Under the pieces are notes generated by a model that was not told where the DNA came from, searched no databases, and was given only the letters and a program-made list of their open reading frames with translations. From JANOSH01 sp031415695 (GTDB lineage: Bacteria; Actinomycetota; Acidimicrobiia; Acidimicrobiales; Ilumatobacteraceae), in the NCBI GenBank assembly GCA_031415695.1, contig JANOSH010000051.1, positions 62,001 through 126,000 on the forward strand: DNA of 64,000 nt, given 5' to 3'. This document shows positions 43,007-50,738 of the stretch, piece by piece. The translations under genes were made by a program, and so were the position numbers. How positions within the stretch are numbered: the first letter of the stretch is position 1; each line of letters opens with the position of its first letter.

Positions 43007-43843
43007 TCAGCTGGTGATGCGTTCCAGCCAGCCGGTGAGGAGGTCGGCGAACTCTGAGGTGGCGTCGAGGTGTGGGAGGTGTCCGGCCTCGATCACGCGG
43101 CGCGTCTTTGGCTCGTTGGCGGCGGTGTAGAGCTGGTCGGTCTGGGCCGGAGGTTGGAGTTTGTCGTGGTTGCCGTGGATCAGCAGGACGGGGCGGTGGA
43201 GTCGATGGATGGCGGCCGGCCCGTCCCATGTGTCGATCAGCTCCCGGTAGGTCGGCATGGAAAGCTGGCGTGCTCGGGTGATAGTGGCATCCCGGTTGAT
43301 GCGCTCTACCCAGGCGGGGTTGTCGGTCAGCTGTTCGTAGGCGTAGAAGTGGTTCACGCTGATGCGAATCGGGACGATTCTCGAAAGAAGGAGCGCTATG
43401 CGGTAGAGCAGTCGTCGTGGTCTCGTGAGCAGAAAGTCGGCGACGTGTGCGGGGGTGTTGGAGGCGATGACGCTGCCAATGTGGGGGTCGCGTTCGCCTG
43501 CGAGGATGGCGATCATTCCCCCGAGGCTGTTGCCGACGAGGTGGACGCGGTCGAGCCCGTGCTGGCGTGCGCAGGAGATCGCGGCCAGGGTGTCGTTGGC
43601 GAGGTCGGCGAGCGTCCATCGGCCGCGTGGTCCGGTGCTGCGGCCGTGACCGCGATAGTCGAAAGTGATGGTATTGATGCCGCGGGTGGCAAGTTCGGTG
43701 GCGAGGGGCTCGTATTCGAAGGTGTGAAAGCCGAGTCCGCACAGCAGGACGACCGTGGGGCGGGTGAGGTCGATTCTGCGGAGCCGCCCGTACAGCTCGG
43801 GGCCGTTGTTCCCGAAGGTGAGATCGGTGGCGTCGCTGTTCAT
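43007..43843 (-). CDS. Alpha/beta-fold hydrolase
   Basis: 278 residues with the full catalytic set: nucleophile Ser in 'GNSLGG', acid Asp in 'HGNHDKL' and His in 'AGHLPHLD', plus the oxyanion 'CGLGFHTFEYE' region. It resembles monoglyceride lipase or esterase-like hydrolases ('FDYRGHGRSTGPRG'). No lid or signal is seen, so it is cytoplasmic. It overlaps the small upstream gene by 4 bp. Confidence 0.88.
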   Translation of the reverse strand: MNSDATDLTFGNNGPELYGRLRRIDLTRPTVVLLCGLGFHTFEYEPLATELATRGINTITFDYRGHGRSTGPRGRWTLADLANDTLAAISCARQHGLDRVHLVGNSLGGMIAILAGERDPHIGSVIASNTPAHVADFLLTRPRRLLYRIALLLSRIVPIRISVNHFYAYEQLTDNPAWVERINRDATITRARQLSMPTYRELIDTWDGPAAIHRLHRPVLLIHGNHDKLQPPAQTDQLYTAANEPKTRRVIEAGHLPHLDATSEFADLLTGWLERITS

Positions 43844-44055
43844 TGGTGGTCCTGTCGATCAAGTCGGCGAAAGATAGCGGCGAACCAAGCACGCCAGCCC
43901 GGGCGGTCACGGAGGTGAAGGTCGGGTTGGGTGAGGGAGGGGTCGGTAGCCGGTGGGTCGAGCTCGGCTCCTCGTTCGAGGTATTCGGTGTTCCACGCCA
44001 CGATCGACCGTCGCAGCACCGTCGGACCGGACGCACTCGCGGCCATATCGACCAT
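43840..44055 (-). CDS. Small hypothetical protein coupled to the hydrolase
   Basis: 71 residues from ATG 44055, ending with a 4-bp ATGA overlap on the hydrolase start. Soluble, with Trp-rich 'PGWRAWFAAIFRRLDRQ' at the C-terminus. No family recognised. The overlap is the main evidence that it is translated. Confidence 0.5.
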   Translation of the reverse strand: MVDMAASASGPTVLRRSIVAWNTEYLERGAELDPPATDPSLTQPDLHLRDRPGWRAWFAAIFRRLDRQDHQ

Positions 44056-44109
44056 GGCGGTGTCGTCGCCTGCGACGTCTCCGTGGCTCGGCGATAGTCG
44101 CGTCGGAGG

Positions 44110-44679
44110 TCACGACAAGAGCGCCGCGATGAGACCGACAAGCCATAGCCCGACGACGACCAGCAGCAACCATCGGAACTGAGATCGGATTGAGAAGTTG
44201 ACAGCGGTCATGAGCGCTACTGATCCACCACCGGCCGCAGCGAGCACCGCTACGGCCGTCTGGTCACCGTTGCGGACAGCCGTTGCTGCGACGAAGATCG
44301 TGAGTAGCCCAGCTGAGAGCGCGTGGCCGCCCAGTACGACGAAGACGTGGCGCAGCCATGCGCGTAGGCGTGGTACGGCTGTGTCGATCTCCTTTTCCTG
44401 TTGTTGTAAGAAGTGCAGATCCTCAGGAAGCAGTGCAGGCCGAACGAAGATGAAGAAGATTCCCATCCCAGCGAGCACGAGGCCTTCCAGCCCGAAGAGC
44501 CACGCGGCCAATAGGGTGCCACCGTGGTCGCTGCCGTCGCCGCCCTGTGCGAACGCCGGGGCAACTCCAGCCCACAGCACGACAACTGCGATTATCGCGA
44601 CCAGCGAGGCTCGGCGGAATCTCGTGGGTCTCGTCAAACCAAATGATGCGCCCTGGAATGAAGCGCTCCGTCCGGTCAC
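44110..44679 (-). CDS. Multi-pass membrane protein behind the copper ATPase
   Basis: 189 residues. A signal-like first helix, then an extracellular 'QGGDGSDHGG' stretch, two membrane helices, a charged cytoplasmic loop ('LQQQEKEIDTAVPRLRAWLRH') and three more helices. Family not recognised. It overlaps the upstream lipoprotein gene by 4 bp, making it the last gene of the leftward copA-membrane-lipoprotein operon. Confidence 0.65.
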   Translation of the reverse strand: MTGRSASFQGASFGLTRPTRFRRASLVAIIAVVVLWAGVAPAFAQGGDGSDHGGTLLAAWLFGLEGLVLAGMGIFFIFVRPALLPEDLHFLQQQEKEIDTAVPRLRAWLRHVFVVLGGHALSAGLLTIFVAATAVRNGDQTAVAVLAAAGGGSVALMTAVNFSIRSQFRWLLLVVVGLWLVGLIAALLS

Positions 44680-45134
44680 CCTAGGTCCCAGGTCGCGCTG
44701 ACGGGCTTGGGGAGTCCGTCGATGGTAAGCGTCGCTGTACCTGTTGCGGTGCCAGCCGCTTTGAAGCGAAGTTCCCCTTCACGGTGGTGCCCGCTCGGGC
44801 CATCACCTGACCATGCCATGGCGGGCCACGGGGTTTCGCCGACAACGAGGCGGGCCTGGCGGACGATGTCCTGGTCGAGTTCGATTTCGTGTGTGTCGAA
44901 GCTGATCTTGAAAACGGCGCCGTCGGCGTCGAGTTGACCACGGTGAATCTTGACGGTGACCGAGCCCGCCTGGACGGTGCGATCGGCGGAGGAGGTGGCG
45001 GCCGGATCATTGTCGGCACGGGTCGATGACCCACAGCCGGCGAGGATGAGGACCAGGCCCGCGCTCGCGACGAACGCGAGGATCGTTGCCGTGATGGCGT
45101 TCCGTTTCTGTCCGCGAATGTAGGACGCAGTCAC
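44676..45134 (-). CDS. Lipoprotein behind the copper ATPase
   Basis: 152 residues from GTG 45134, which overlaps the previous stop (GTGA); ATG 45146 is an alternative. A hydrophobic N-terminus with lipobox 'LAGC', an Asp/Ala linker, then a beta-rich domain ('SVTVKIHRGQLDADGAVFK', 'AMAWSGDGPSGHHREGEL'). The His pair may bind metal. No family recognised. The position in the copA operon suggests an extracytoplasmic copper partner. Confidence 0.65.
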   Translation of the reverse strand: MTASYIRGQKRNAITATILAFVASAGLVLILAGCGSSTRADNDPAATSSADRTVQAGSVTVKIHRGQLDADGAVFKISFDTHEIELDQDIVRQARLVVGETPWPAMAWSGDGPSGHHREGELRFKAAGTATGTATLTIDGLPKPVSATWDLG

Positions 45135-45598
45135 GAGTGCACCCATGAGACGGCTTTGTGGTTCGGTTTCTTTGGGGTGGTTTGGCGCAATCGGTGGGCG
45201 GCGAACGCTATGCCGATGATGTTGGCTCCGATGCCGACGATCATGAACGGGATGCGGTATTCGATGAGGAAGGTCGCAGCACCGGTCGCTCCGATGAACG
45301 GGGCGAGTTCGGCGATGTGGTGGGCGCAGCAAGCGACCATGCCAGTAGTCGATGCGCCCATCCCAGCACCACCGGCGACGGCGGCAGCGTGCTGGAGGCG
45401 GTGACGGCGGCGGAGTTCACTGACCAACGCGACCTGGATTGCGAATCCGCCCAGGATCATGGCCAGGTAGTACCAATCACGGCGTGCCCGATCGACGAGG
45501 TGGTCGAACGAGCCTGACGCAGCCCAGACGACACCGACATAGAAGACCAGCAACGTTACGGTTGCGATCCCAGCGGTGCGTGCGCTGCGCGCGTTCAT
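45131..45598 (-). CDS. Four-helix membrane protein with a CCxHH motif
   Basis: 155 residues. Four membrane helices, with 'MVACCAHHIAELAPF' at the start of the third; vicinal Cys followed by two His is a strong soft-metal ligand set, comparable in position to the Cys pair of MerT-type transporters. The copper ATPase reading frame runs past this gene's ATG. A role in copper movement with the ATPase is likely by context, not shown. Confidence 0.7.
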   Translation of the reverse strand: MNARSARTAGIATVTLLVFYVGVVWAASGSFDHLVDRARRDWYYLAMILGGFAIQVALVSELRRRHRLQHAAAVAGGAGMGASTTGMVACCAHHIAELAPFIGATGAATFLIEYRIPFMIVGIGANIIGIAFAAHRLRQTTPKKPNHKAVSWVHS

Positions 45599-48110
45599 GC
45601 GAAATGTTCCGAGGCCGAGTCGTGGGAAGTCTCTGTCGGGCTCTTGGTTCCTGCGATTCGGTGCGGGCCGCGGCTAGAACGGCGGCCGCCGGGGCTTGAG
45701 GTTGAGCAGACGGCTGCGCCGAGGGCAACTTGATTCGTTTGAGCATCACGGCGTTCACGGCGACGATGATGCTGGAACCAGACATCGATAGGGCAGCGAT
45801 CTCGGGGCGCAGCACCAGACCGAACGCTGGCTCGAACACGCCAGCGGCGATCGGGAGCGCGATGACGTTGTAGCCGAGGGCCCATCCCAGGTTCTGGCGC
45901 ATCTTGCGCAACGTTCCACGTCCGATCTGCAGCGCGACCGGGACATCGAGGGGGTCGGATCTCATCAACACGAGATCGGCTGTCTCGATGGCGACGTCGG
46001 TGCCGGCACCGATCGCAATGCCGATGTCCGCTTGTGCGAGGGCGGGGGCGTCGTTGACCCCGTCGCCGACCATGGCGACCTTGCGACCCTGGGCTTGTAG
46101 TTCGGCGATCTTGGCCGATTTGTCGCCGGGCAAGACTTCGGCGATCACCGTGTCGACCCCGAGGATCCCGGCGATCCGTTTGGCGGTTGCCTCATTGTCG
46201 CCGGTGAGCATCACCACTTCGATGTCGAGCGCTCGCAGCGCCGCGACGGCCGCAGCGGCCGTCTCACGTGGCGCATCGGCCATCGCAATGAGCCCAACGG
46301 CTCGCCCGTCGACTGCTACAACGACTGCCGTGCGACCGTTCTCAGCGAGTTGCTGGCGGCGATCGGCGAGCGGGCCGAGGTCGATTTTTTCGCGTTCCAT
46401 CAGCCGACGGTTGCCAACAGCAACCCGTCGTCCGTCGACGGTTGCGATAGCGCCGTGGCCGGGGACGCTGTCGAAGTCCTCTGCGCGCATTTCGGCTGCG
46501 CCTCGGGCCTCGGCGGCGAGAACGACCGCCCGGGCGAGCGGGTGCTCGGATTCGCGTTCGACTGCTGCGACGAGCGCAAGCATCTCGGCTTCGTCGATGC
46601 CGTCGGTGACGATGTCGGTGACTTCTGGTTCGCCTTTGGTGAGCGTGCCTGTCTTGTCCATCACGACGGTGTCGATGCGTGCCGCGGTTTCGAGCGCCAT
46701 CGCGTTCTTGAACAACACTCCCCTCTGCGCGCCGAGTCCGGTGCCGACCATGATCGCCGTCGGGGTCGCTAAGCCCAGCGCGTCGGGGCAGGTGATGACG
46801 ACCACGGTGATTGCGAACAGCATCGCTTCTCCGACCGAACGGTCGGCCAGCAGGTACCACACCGCGAACGTGGCGGCGCCGCCGAGCAGGGCGACGAACA
46901 CGAGCCAAAACGCGGCCCGGTCGGCCAGGCGTTGGCCGGGGGCCTTCGAGTTCTGTGCTTCCTGCACCAGCTTCACGATGTGGGCTAGTGCTGTGTCGGA
47001 GCCGACCTTGGTGGCGCGGACGCGCAGTGTGCCGGTTGTGTTGAGGGTTGCGCCGATGACCTGGTCGCCGGTCGTCTTGTGGACGGGGAGACTTTCGCCG
47101 GTCACCATCGATTCGTCGAGGTCGCTGTCTCCGTCTTCAACCACCCCGTCGACGGCCACCTTCGCGCCTGGGCGGATCAAAAGGAGATCGCCGACAGCGA
47201 CCTCTGCGGTGGGTATGTCGATCTCTTTGCCGTCGCGCAGAACGGTGGCCTTGGGTGGTGCGAGATCGATGAGGGCCCGGATTGCTTCGTTGGCGCCGCC
47301 GCGAGCACGCATCTCGAACCAGTGGCCGAGCAGCACGAATGTTGTGAGCACCGAGGCTGCCTCGTAGAAGACCTCGCCGCCACCGGTGAGAGTTACCACG
47401 AGCGAGTACAACCATCCGGCAGCGACGGCGACCGCGACCAGGACCATCATGTCCAGTGTGAGCGCCCGCAGCGCCCGCGCCGCGCCGTCGAAAAAGATCC
47501 AACCCGCCCAGAACACGACCGGGATGCTCAGGATCAGTTGGAAGACGTCGTCTCGGAGATCGAAGGGTGCACTGGCGTTGAAGTTGAGAACATCGCGGCC
47601 AATGGGGGACCACAGCAGGATAGGGATCGACAGTGCGGCCGCGACGAGGAACCGTCGGCGCATGTCGGCGACCATCGACGCCATCGACATGCCCGCGTGC
47701 CCGCCGTGGCCCATCGCATCGTGCGGCGACCGCGTCGCCGACGACTCGCCGTGACCGGCCGGATGTATGACAGGCTCGGGTTCGTGAGCGGCGTCCAGTC
47801 CGTGCCTCACGTTGTGACCAGGCTCCTGCATCGGCATGCACACATGGCCGGGCACGGACTGACCAGCGCAGTGGTAGCCGCAGTCCTTTATCCACGCCTG
47901 AAGGTCAGCGACTGACGTCGCGCTCGGGTCGTAGGTGACGGTTGCGGTCTGCGCCACGGGGTTGGCGTCCACGTGCAGGACGCCCGGGAGGCGTTGAAGG
48001 AGCGACTCTGCTACAGCCTTCTCGGACCCCCAATGCAGGTTGCCGACGTGCAGCACAGTCGTCACCAAATTGGCAGCGTCAGCATCGTGGTGGTTGTGAG
48101 TCGTGGTCAT
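45477..48110 (-). CDS. copA: Copper-type P1B ATPase with a CPD motif
   Basis: From ATG 48110 (AGGAGG ribosome site). An N-terminal HMA-like domain has lost CxxC ('VGNLHWGSEKAVAES'), though 'CGYHCAG' follows it. A Met/His-rich linker leads to eight membrane helices. The phosphorylation site 'DKTGTLTKG', TGES loop, HP motif ('SEHPLARA') and 'GDGVND' are intact. The ion-path motif is 'CPDALGLATP', with Asp for the second Cys of CPC; helix 7 keeps 'GYN' and helix 8 'MSGSS', both Cu(I) features. The frame extends to 45477, overlapping the next gene by 122 bp; another frame would end at 45595 with an ATGA overlap, so an indel near 45650 is possible. Confidence 0.88.
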   Translation of the reverse strand: MTTTHNHHDADAANLVTTVLHVGNLHWGSEKAVAESLLQRLPGVLHVDANPVAQTATVTYDPSATSVADLQAWIKDCGYHCAGQSVPGHVCMPMQEPGHNVRHGLDAAHEPEPVIHPAGHGESSATRSPHDAMGHGGHAGMSMASMVADMRRRFLVAAALSIPILLWSPIGRDVLNFNASAPFDLRDDVFQLILSIPVVFWAGWIFFDGAARALRALTLDMMVLVAVAVAAGWLYSLVVTLTGGGEVFYEAASVLTTFVLLGHWFEMRARGGANEAIRALIDLAPPKATVLRDGKEIDIPTAEVAVGDLLLIRPGAKVAVDGVVEDGDSDLDESMVTGESLPVHKTTGDQVIGATLNTTGTLRVRATKVGSDTALAHIVKLVQEAQNSKAPGQRLADRAAFWLVFVALLGGAATFAVWYLLADRSVGEAMLFAITVVVITCPDALGLATPTAIMVGTGLGAQRGVLFKNAMALETAARIDTVVMDKTGTLTKGEPEVTDIVTDGIDEAEMLALVAAVERESEHPLARAVVLAAEARGAAEMRAEDFDSVPGHGAIATVDGRRVAVGNRRLMEREKIDLGPLADRRQQLAENGRTAVVVAVDGRAVGLIAMADAPRETAAAAVAALRALDIEVVMLTGDNEATAKRIAGILGVDTVIAEVLPGDKSAKIAELQAQGRKVAMVGDGVNDAPALAQADIGIAIGAGTDVAIETADLVLMRSDPLDVPVALQIGRGTLRKMRQNLGWALGYNVIALPIAAGVFEPAFGLVLRPEIAALSMSGSSIIVAVNAVMLKRIKLPSAQPSAQPQAPAAAVLAAARTESQEPRARQRLPTTRPRNISHERAQRTHRWDRNRNVAGLLCRCRLGCVRLVRPPRRSGTP

Positions 48111-48285
48111 GGGTCCTCCTGCTGCACGGGCGCGTCGCAGGCGCTGCAGCTCATGCCCGCAATCGTGGCCTGAATAAGGCACGGCATCATCGGTACCGGC
48201 TACGGAACCTGCCTTCGGGTCGCCCGCAATCATCGGGAACTATCACGGAGTGGAGGGTTTGGCTCTCCCGTAACGTGGGTACTAC

Positions 48286-48296
48286 TACACTGTGTC
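48286..48296. promoter_or_regulatory. BlaI/CopY-type operator, one mismatch, at the kinase start
   Basis: TACA-CTG-TGTC within ACTACTACACTGTGTCAGTG matches the shared dyad except for the last base. It overlaps the GTG start of the histidine kinase, where a bound repressor would block initiation. Confidence 0.45.
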
Positions 48297-49554
48297 AGTG
48301 GAGTCGACGACGACAACGCAAGATTTCGATGGCGGTGCTGCTGGCTGGCCACTCAAGGTTCAGACGCTGCTCGAGGCGGTGTTGGTGTTGTCGGGCGAGC
48401 ATGAGTTGGACACGGTGCTTCGCCGAATCGTAGCGGGTGCCGCCTCGATCGCCGAGGCGAAGTACGCCGCACTTGGGATCTACAACGAGGCCGGCGCAAT
48501 AGAGTCATTCATCCACCATGGCGTGGACGATGGCGCGGCGTCCCGCATCGGGAGCCTTCCCGACGGACATGGCCTACTTGGTGAGGTGATTGTCGCCAGC
48601 GGACCGATCCGGCTCGCAAACCTGGGCGCAGACGCCCGATCCGGCGGGTTCCCTCTACATCATCCGCCGATGCGGACGTTCCTCGGCGTACCGGTCGGCA
48701 GGGGTGGTCGACGGTACGGCAACTTGTACCTGACCGAGAAGACTGACGGCGGCCCCTTCGCCGATCAGGACGAGGCCCTCGTGGTCGCATTCGCCGCGTT
48801 TGCGGTTGGAGCGATCGAAAGCGCTCAACTCGTGCAGGCAGAGCGCGCACGAGCCGACGCTGTCGCCGACCTCGCCGCCGCGACTGAGCGTGTGGCGTTC
48901 AAACGCGAGATGTTGGGTGAGATCCTCAACGCACAGGAGGCGGAGCGCGCACGGGTGTCGCGCGATCTCCACGACGACGTCGGCCAAGCCCTGACCTCCG
49001 TACTACTCGGCCTCCGGCTCGTCGAATCCTCGCTGGCCAGCGATGAGGTTGCGCTCGACGATGCCCGAAGGCGCACCGAGGACGTTCGTGCGCTCGTCGC
49101 CGACGCCCTGCGCCGGACCCGCAAATTGGCCTTCGATCTGCGGCCTACGGTTCTCGACGACGTCGGACTGGTTCCGGCCTTGGAACGTTTGGCCCAGGAC
49201 ATGACCGCCCGCGGCCATACGACCGTCGCGTGTGCCGCCCACGGTCTCGCTGCAGACCGGCTGCCACCCGAGATCGAGACGGTCGTCTACCGGGTCGTCC
49301 AGGAAGCGTTGACCAACATCACCCGCCACGCCGGTGCTGCCACGGCAAGCATCACGGTGATCGTGGCCGAAGGACGAGTGCGAGCTCTCGTCGAGGACGA
49401 CGGTGTCGGCTTCGAGACCGACGCTGCACCGACGCGCGGGCATCTCGGGCTGAAAGGCATGGCCGAACGGGCCGACCTCGTCGGTGGCACGTTCGAATTC
49501 TCGTCGACCAGGGGCACTGGCACGACGGTGCTGTTGGAGCTGCCTCTTGTCTGA
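48292..49554 (+). CDS. GAF-domain histidine kinase (DevS/NarX-like, HisKA_3)
   Basis: 420 residues from GTG 48292 (or 48298). One GAF domain (about residues 30-190), a coiled linker, a HisKA_3 dimerisation domain with the phospho-acceptor His in 'VSRDLHDDVGQAL' (about residue 227), and HATPase_c with 'TNITRHAG' and 'VEDDGVGFET'. No membrane segment, so it senses an internal signal. GAF kinases of this class often bind haem or NO/O2. A haem ligand cannot be assigned from sequence alone. The response regulator follows at once. Confidence 0.9.
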   Translation: MSVESTTTTQDFDGGAAGWPLKVQTLLEAVLVLSGEHELDTVLRRIVAGAASIAEAKYAALGIYNEAGAIESFIHHGVDDGAASRIGSLPDGHGLLGEVIVASGPIRLANLGADARSGGFPLHHPPMRTFLGVPVGRGGRRYGNLYLTEKTDGGPFADQDEALVVAFAAFAVGAIESAQLVQAERARADAVADLAAATERVAFKREMLGEILNAQEAERARVSRDLHDDVGQALTSVLLGLRLVESSLASDEVALDDARRRTEDVRALVADALRRTRKLAFDLRPTVLDDVGLVPALERLAQDMTARGHTTVACAAHGLAADRLPPEIETVVYRVVQEALTNITRHAGAATASITVIVAEGRVRALVEDDGVGFETDAAPTRGHLGLKGMAERADLVGGTFEFSSTRGTGTTVLLELPLV

Positions 49555-50206
49555 TGTAGTGCGGGTCGCGCTATGCGACGACCATGGCGTTGTGCGCAGC
49601 GGTCTGCGACGAATCCTAGACGCCGAGGACGACCTGGAAGTGGTCGGCGAGGCCGGAAGTGTCAACGAGGCCGTCGCCGTAGCTAGTACCTGTCTACCTG
49701 ACCTGTTCGTGATGGATCTGGGTCTGCCAGACGGGAGCGGGATCAACGCGACGGCCGAGGTGATCCGGGTCAGCCCAGCGACCCGCGTGCTCGTGTTGAC
49801 CGTCCACGATGACATCGCTTACCTGCGTCGGGCGTTCGAGGCTGGCGCGGCCGGTTACCTGGTCAAGGAAGCCGCCGACATCGAATTGGTTCAAGCCGTT
49901 CGACAGGTGGCCAGCGGGCGGCAGTATGTGCATCCGACCTTGGGCGCCGCCTTGCTCGCTCCCGACGCTGCGCCCGCTCGTCTCGCGGGACCCGGAGGTG
50001 AGCTGTCTGATCGCGAGCTCGAGGTGTTGCGGATGATGGCGCTCGGGCTCACCAATGCCGAAATCGGTGAGCGGCTGTATGTGTCGGTGCGCACCGTGGA
50101 GACTCATCGATCCCACATCCACCAGAAACTCAATGTCCGCAACCGCGCCGAATTGGTCCGCCGCGCCAAGGAGGCCGGGCTGCTCGACGACGAAGCCAGT
50201 CCGTGA
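49547..50206 (+). CDS. NarL/LuxR-family response regulator
   Basis: 219 residues from TTG 49547 (GTG 49559 is possible). The receiver has acidic pair 'CDDHG', phospho-Asp in 'VMDLGLPDG' and Lys in 'LVKEAAD'. The C-terminal LuxR HTH has 'LSDRELEVLRMMALGLTNAEIG' and 'SVRTVETHRSHIHQKLNV'. It overlaps the kinase 3' end and is its cognate partner. Targets probably include the phosphoketolase genes next to it. Confidence 0.9.
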   Translation: MSDVVRVALCDDHGVVRSGLRRILDAEDDLEVVGEAGSVNEAVAVASTCLPDLFVMDLGLPDGSGINATAEVIRVSPATRVLVLTVHDDIAYLRRAFEAGAAGYLVKEAADIELVQAVRQVASGRQYVHPTLGAALLAPDAAPARLAGPGGELSDRELEVLRMMALGLTNAEIGERLYVSVRTVETHRSHIHQKLNVRNRAELVRRAKEAGLLDDEASP

Positions 50207-50273
50207 CCTGCCGAAGCACCGCTCCGTAGTCAGCGCGGATGCCCCATCGGCCGCAAAGTCGCAGGATAGGTGA

Positions 50274-50738
50274 ATGACGACAACGCGCGGCGAGGTGTGT
50301 GCCGTGTCGACCCGCCCGCCGCACGTCGTGCTGGTCGTCGTCCACCGCGCCATGCGGGCCTTCATCGTTGAACTCCTCAACCGCGACCTTGGCTGCTGGA
50401 CTGTCTCAGAGATCGACAGCGTCTCGCAAATCAGCCACGATGCCCGGCTGCACCCCGACCTCGTGATCGTCGACACTGCCGATTTCGCGACGGTTCGTCG
50501 CCAGCTGCCCCGAACGTTCGCGCTCGCACGGGTCGTCGTTATCGGCCCTGAGCCCGATCCTGCGTACCGCCAGGCTGCGGTTCATTTCGGCGCCGGCGCG
50601 TGGCTGAGCCGCGATTGCATCGCCGATGAGCTCTGCTCCGCGCTCCGCTCAGCTCTCGTCCGAGCATACGAGTCACACCCAGTGCCCTTCGGACAACCCC
50701 CCAATTCGACCAACTGCCAAAGAAGGACTTCTGAATGA
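50274..50738 (+). CDS. Orphan receiver-like protein
   Basis: 154 residues, single domain with alpha/beta receiver-like order: 'PHVVLVVVHRAMRAFIVELL', 'DLVIVDTADF', 'RVVVIGPEPDP', 'GAGAWLSRDCIADEL'. The second acidic residue and the conserved Lys are not clear, so phosphorylation is uncertain. There is no output domain. Its stop overlaps the phosphoketolase start (ATGA), so it is translated with that enzyme. It could be a regulatory partner. Confidence 0.6.
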   Translation: MTTTRGEVCAVSTRPPHVVLVVVHRAMRAFIVELLNRDLGCWTVSEIDSVSQISHDARLHPDLVIVDTADFATVRRQLPRTFALARVVVIGPEPDPAYRQAAVHFGAGAWLSRDCIADELCSALRSALVRAYESHPVPFGQPPNSTNCQRRTSE

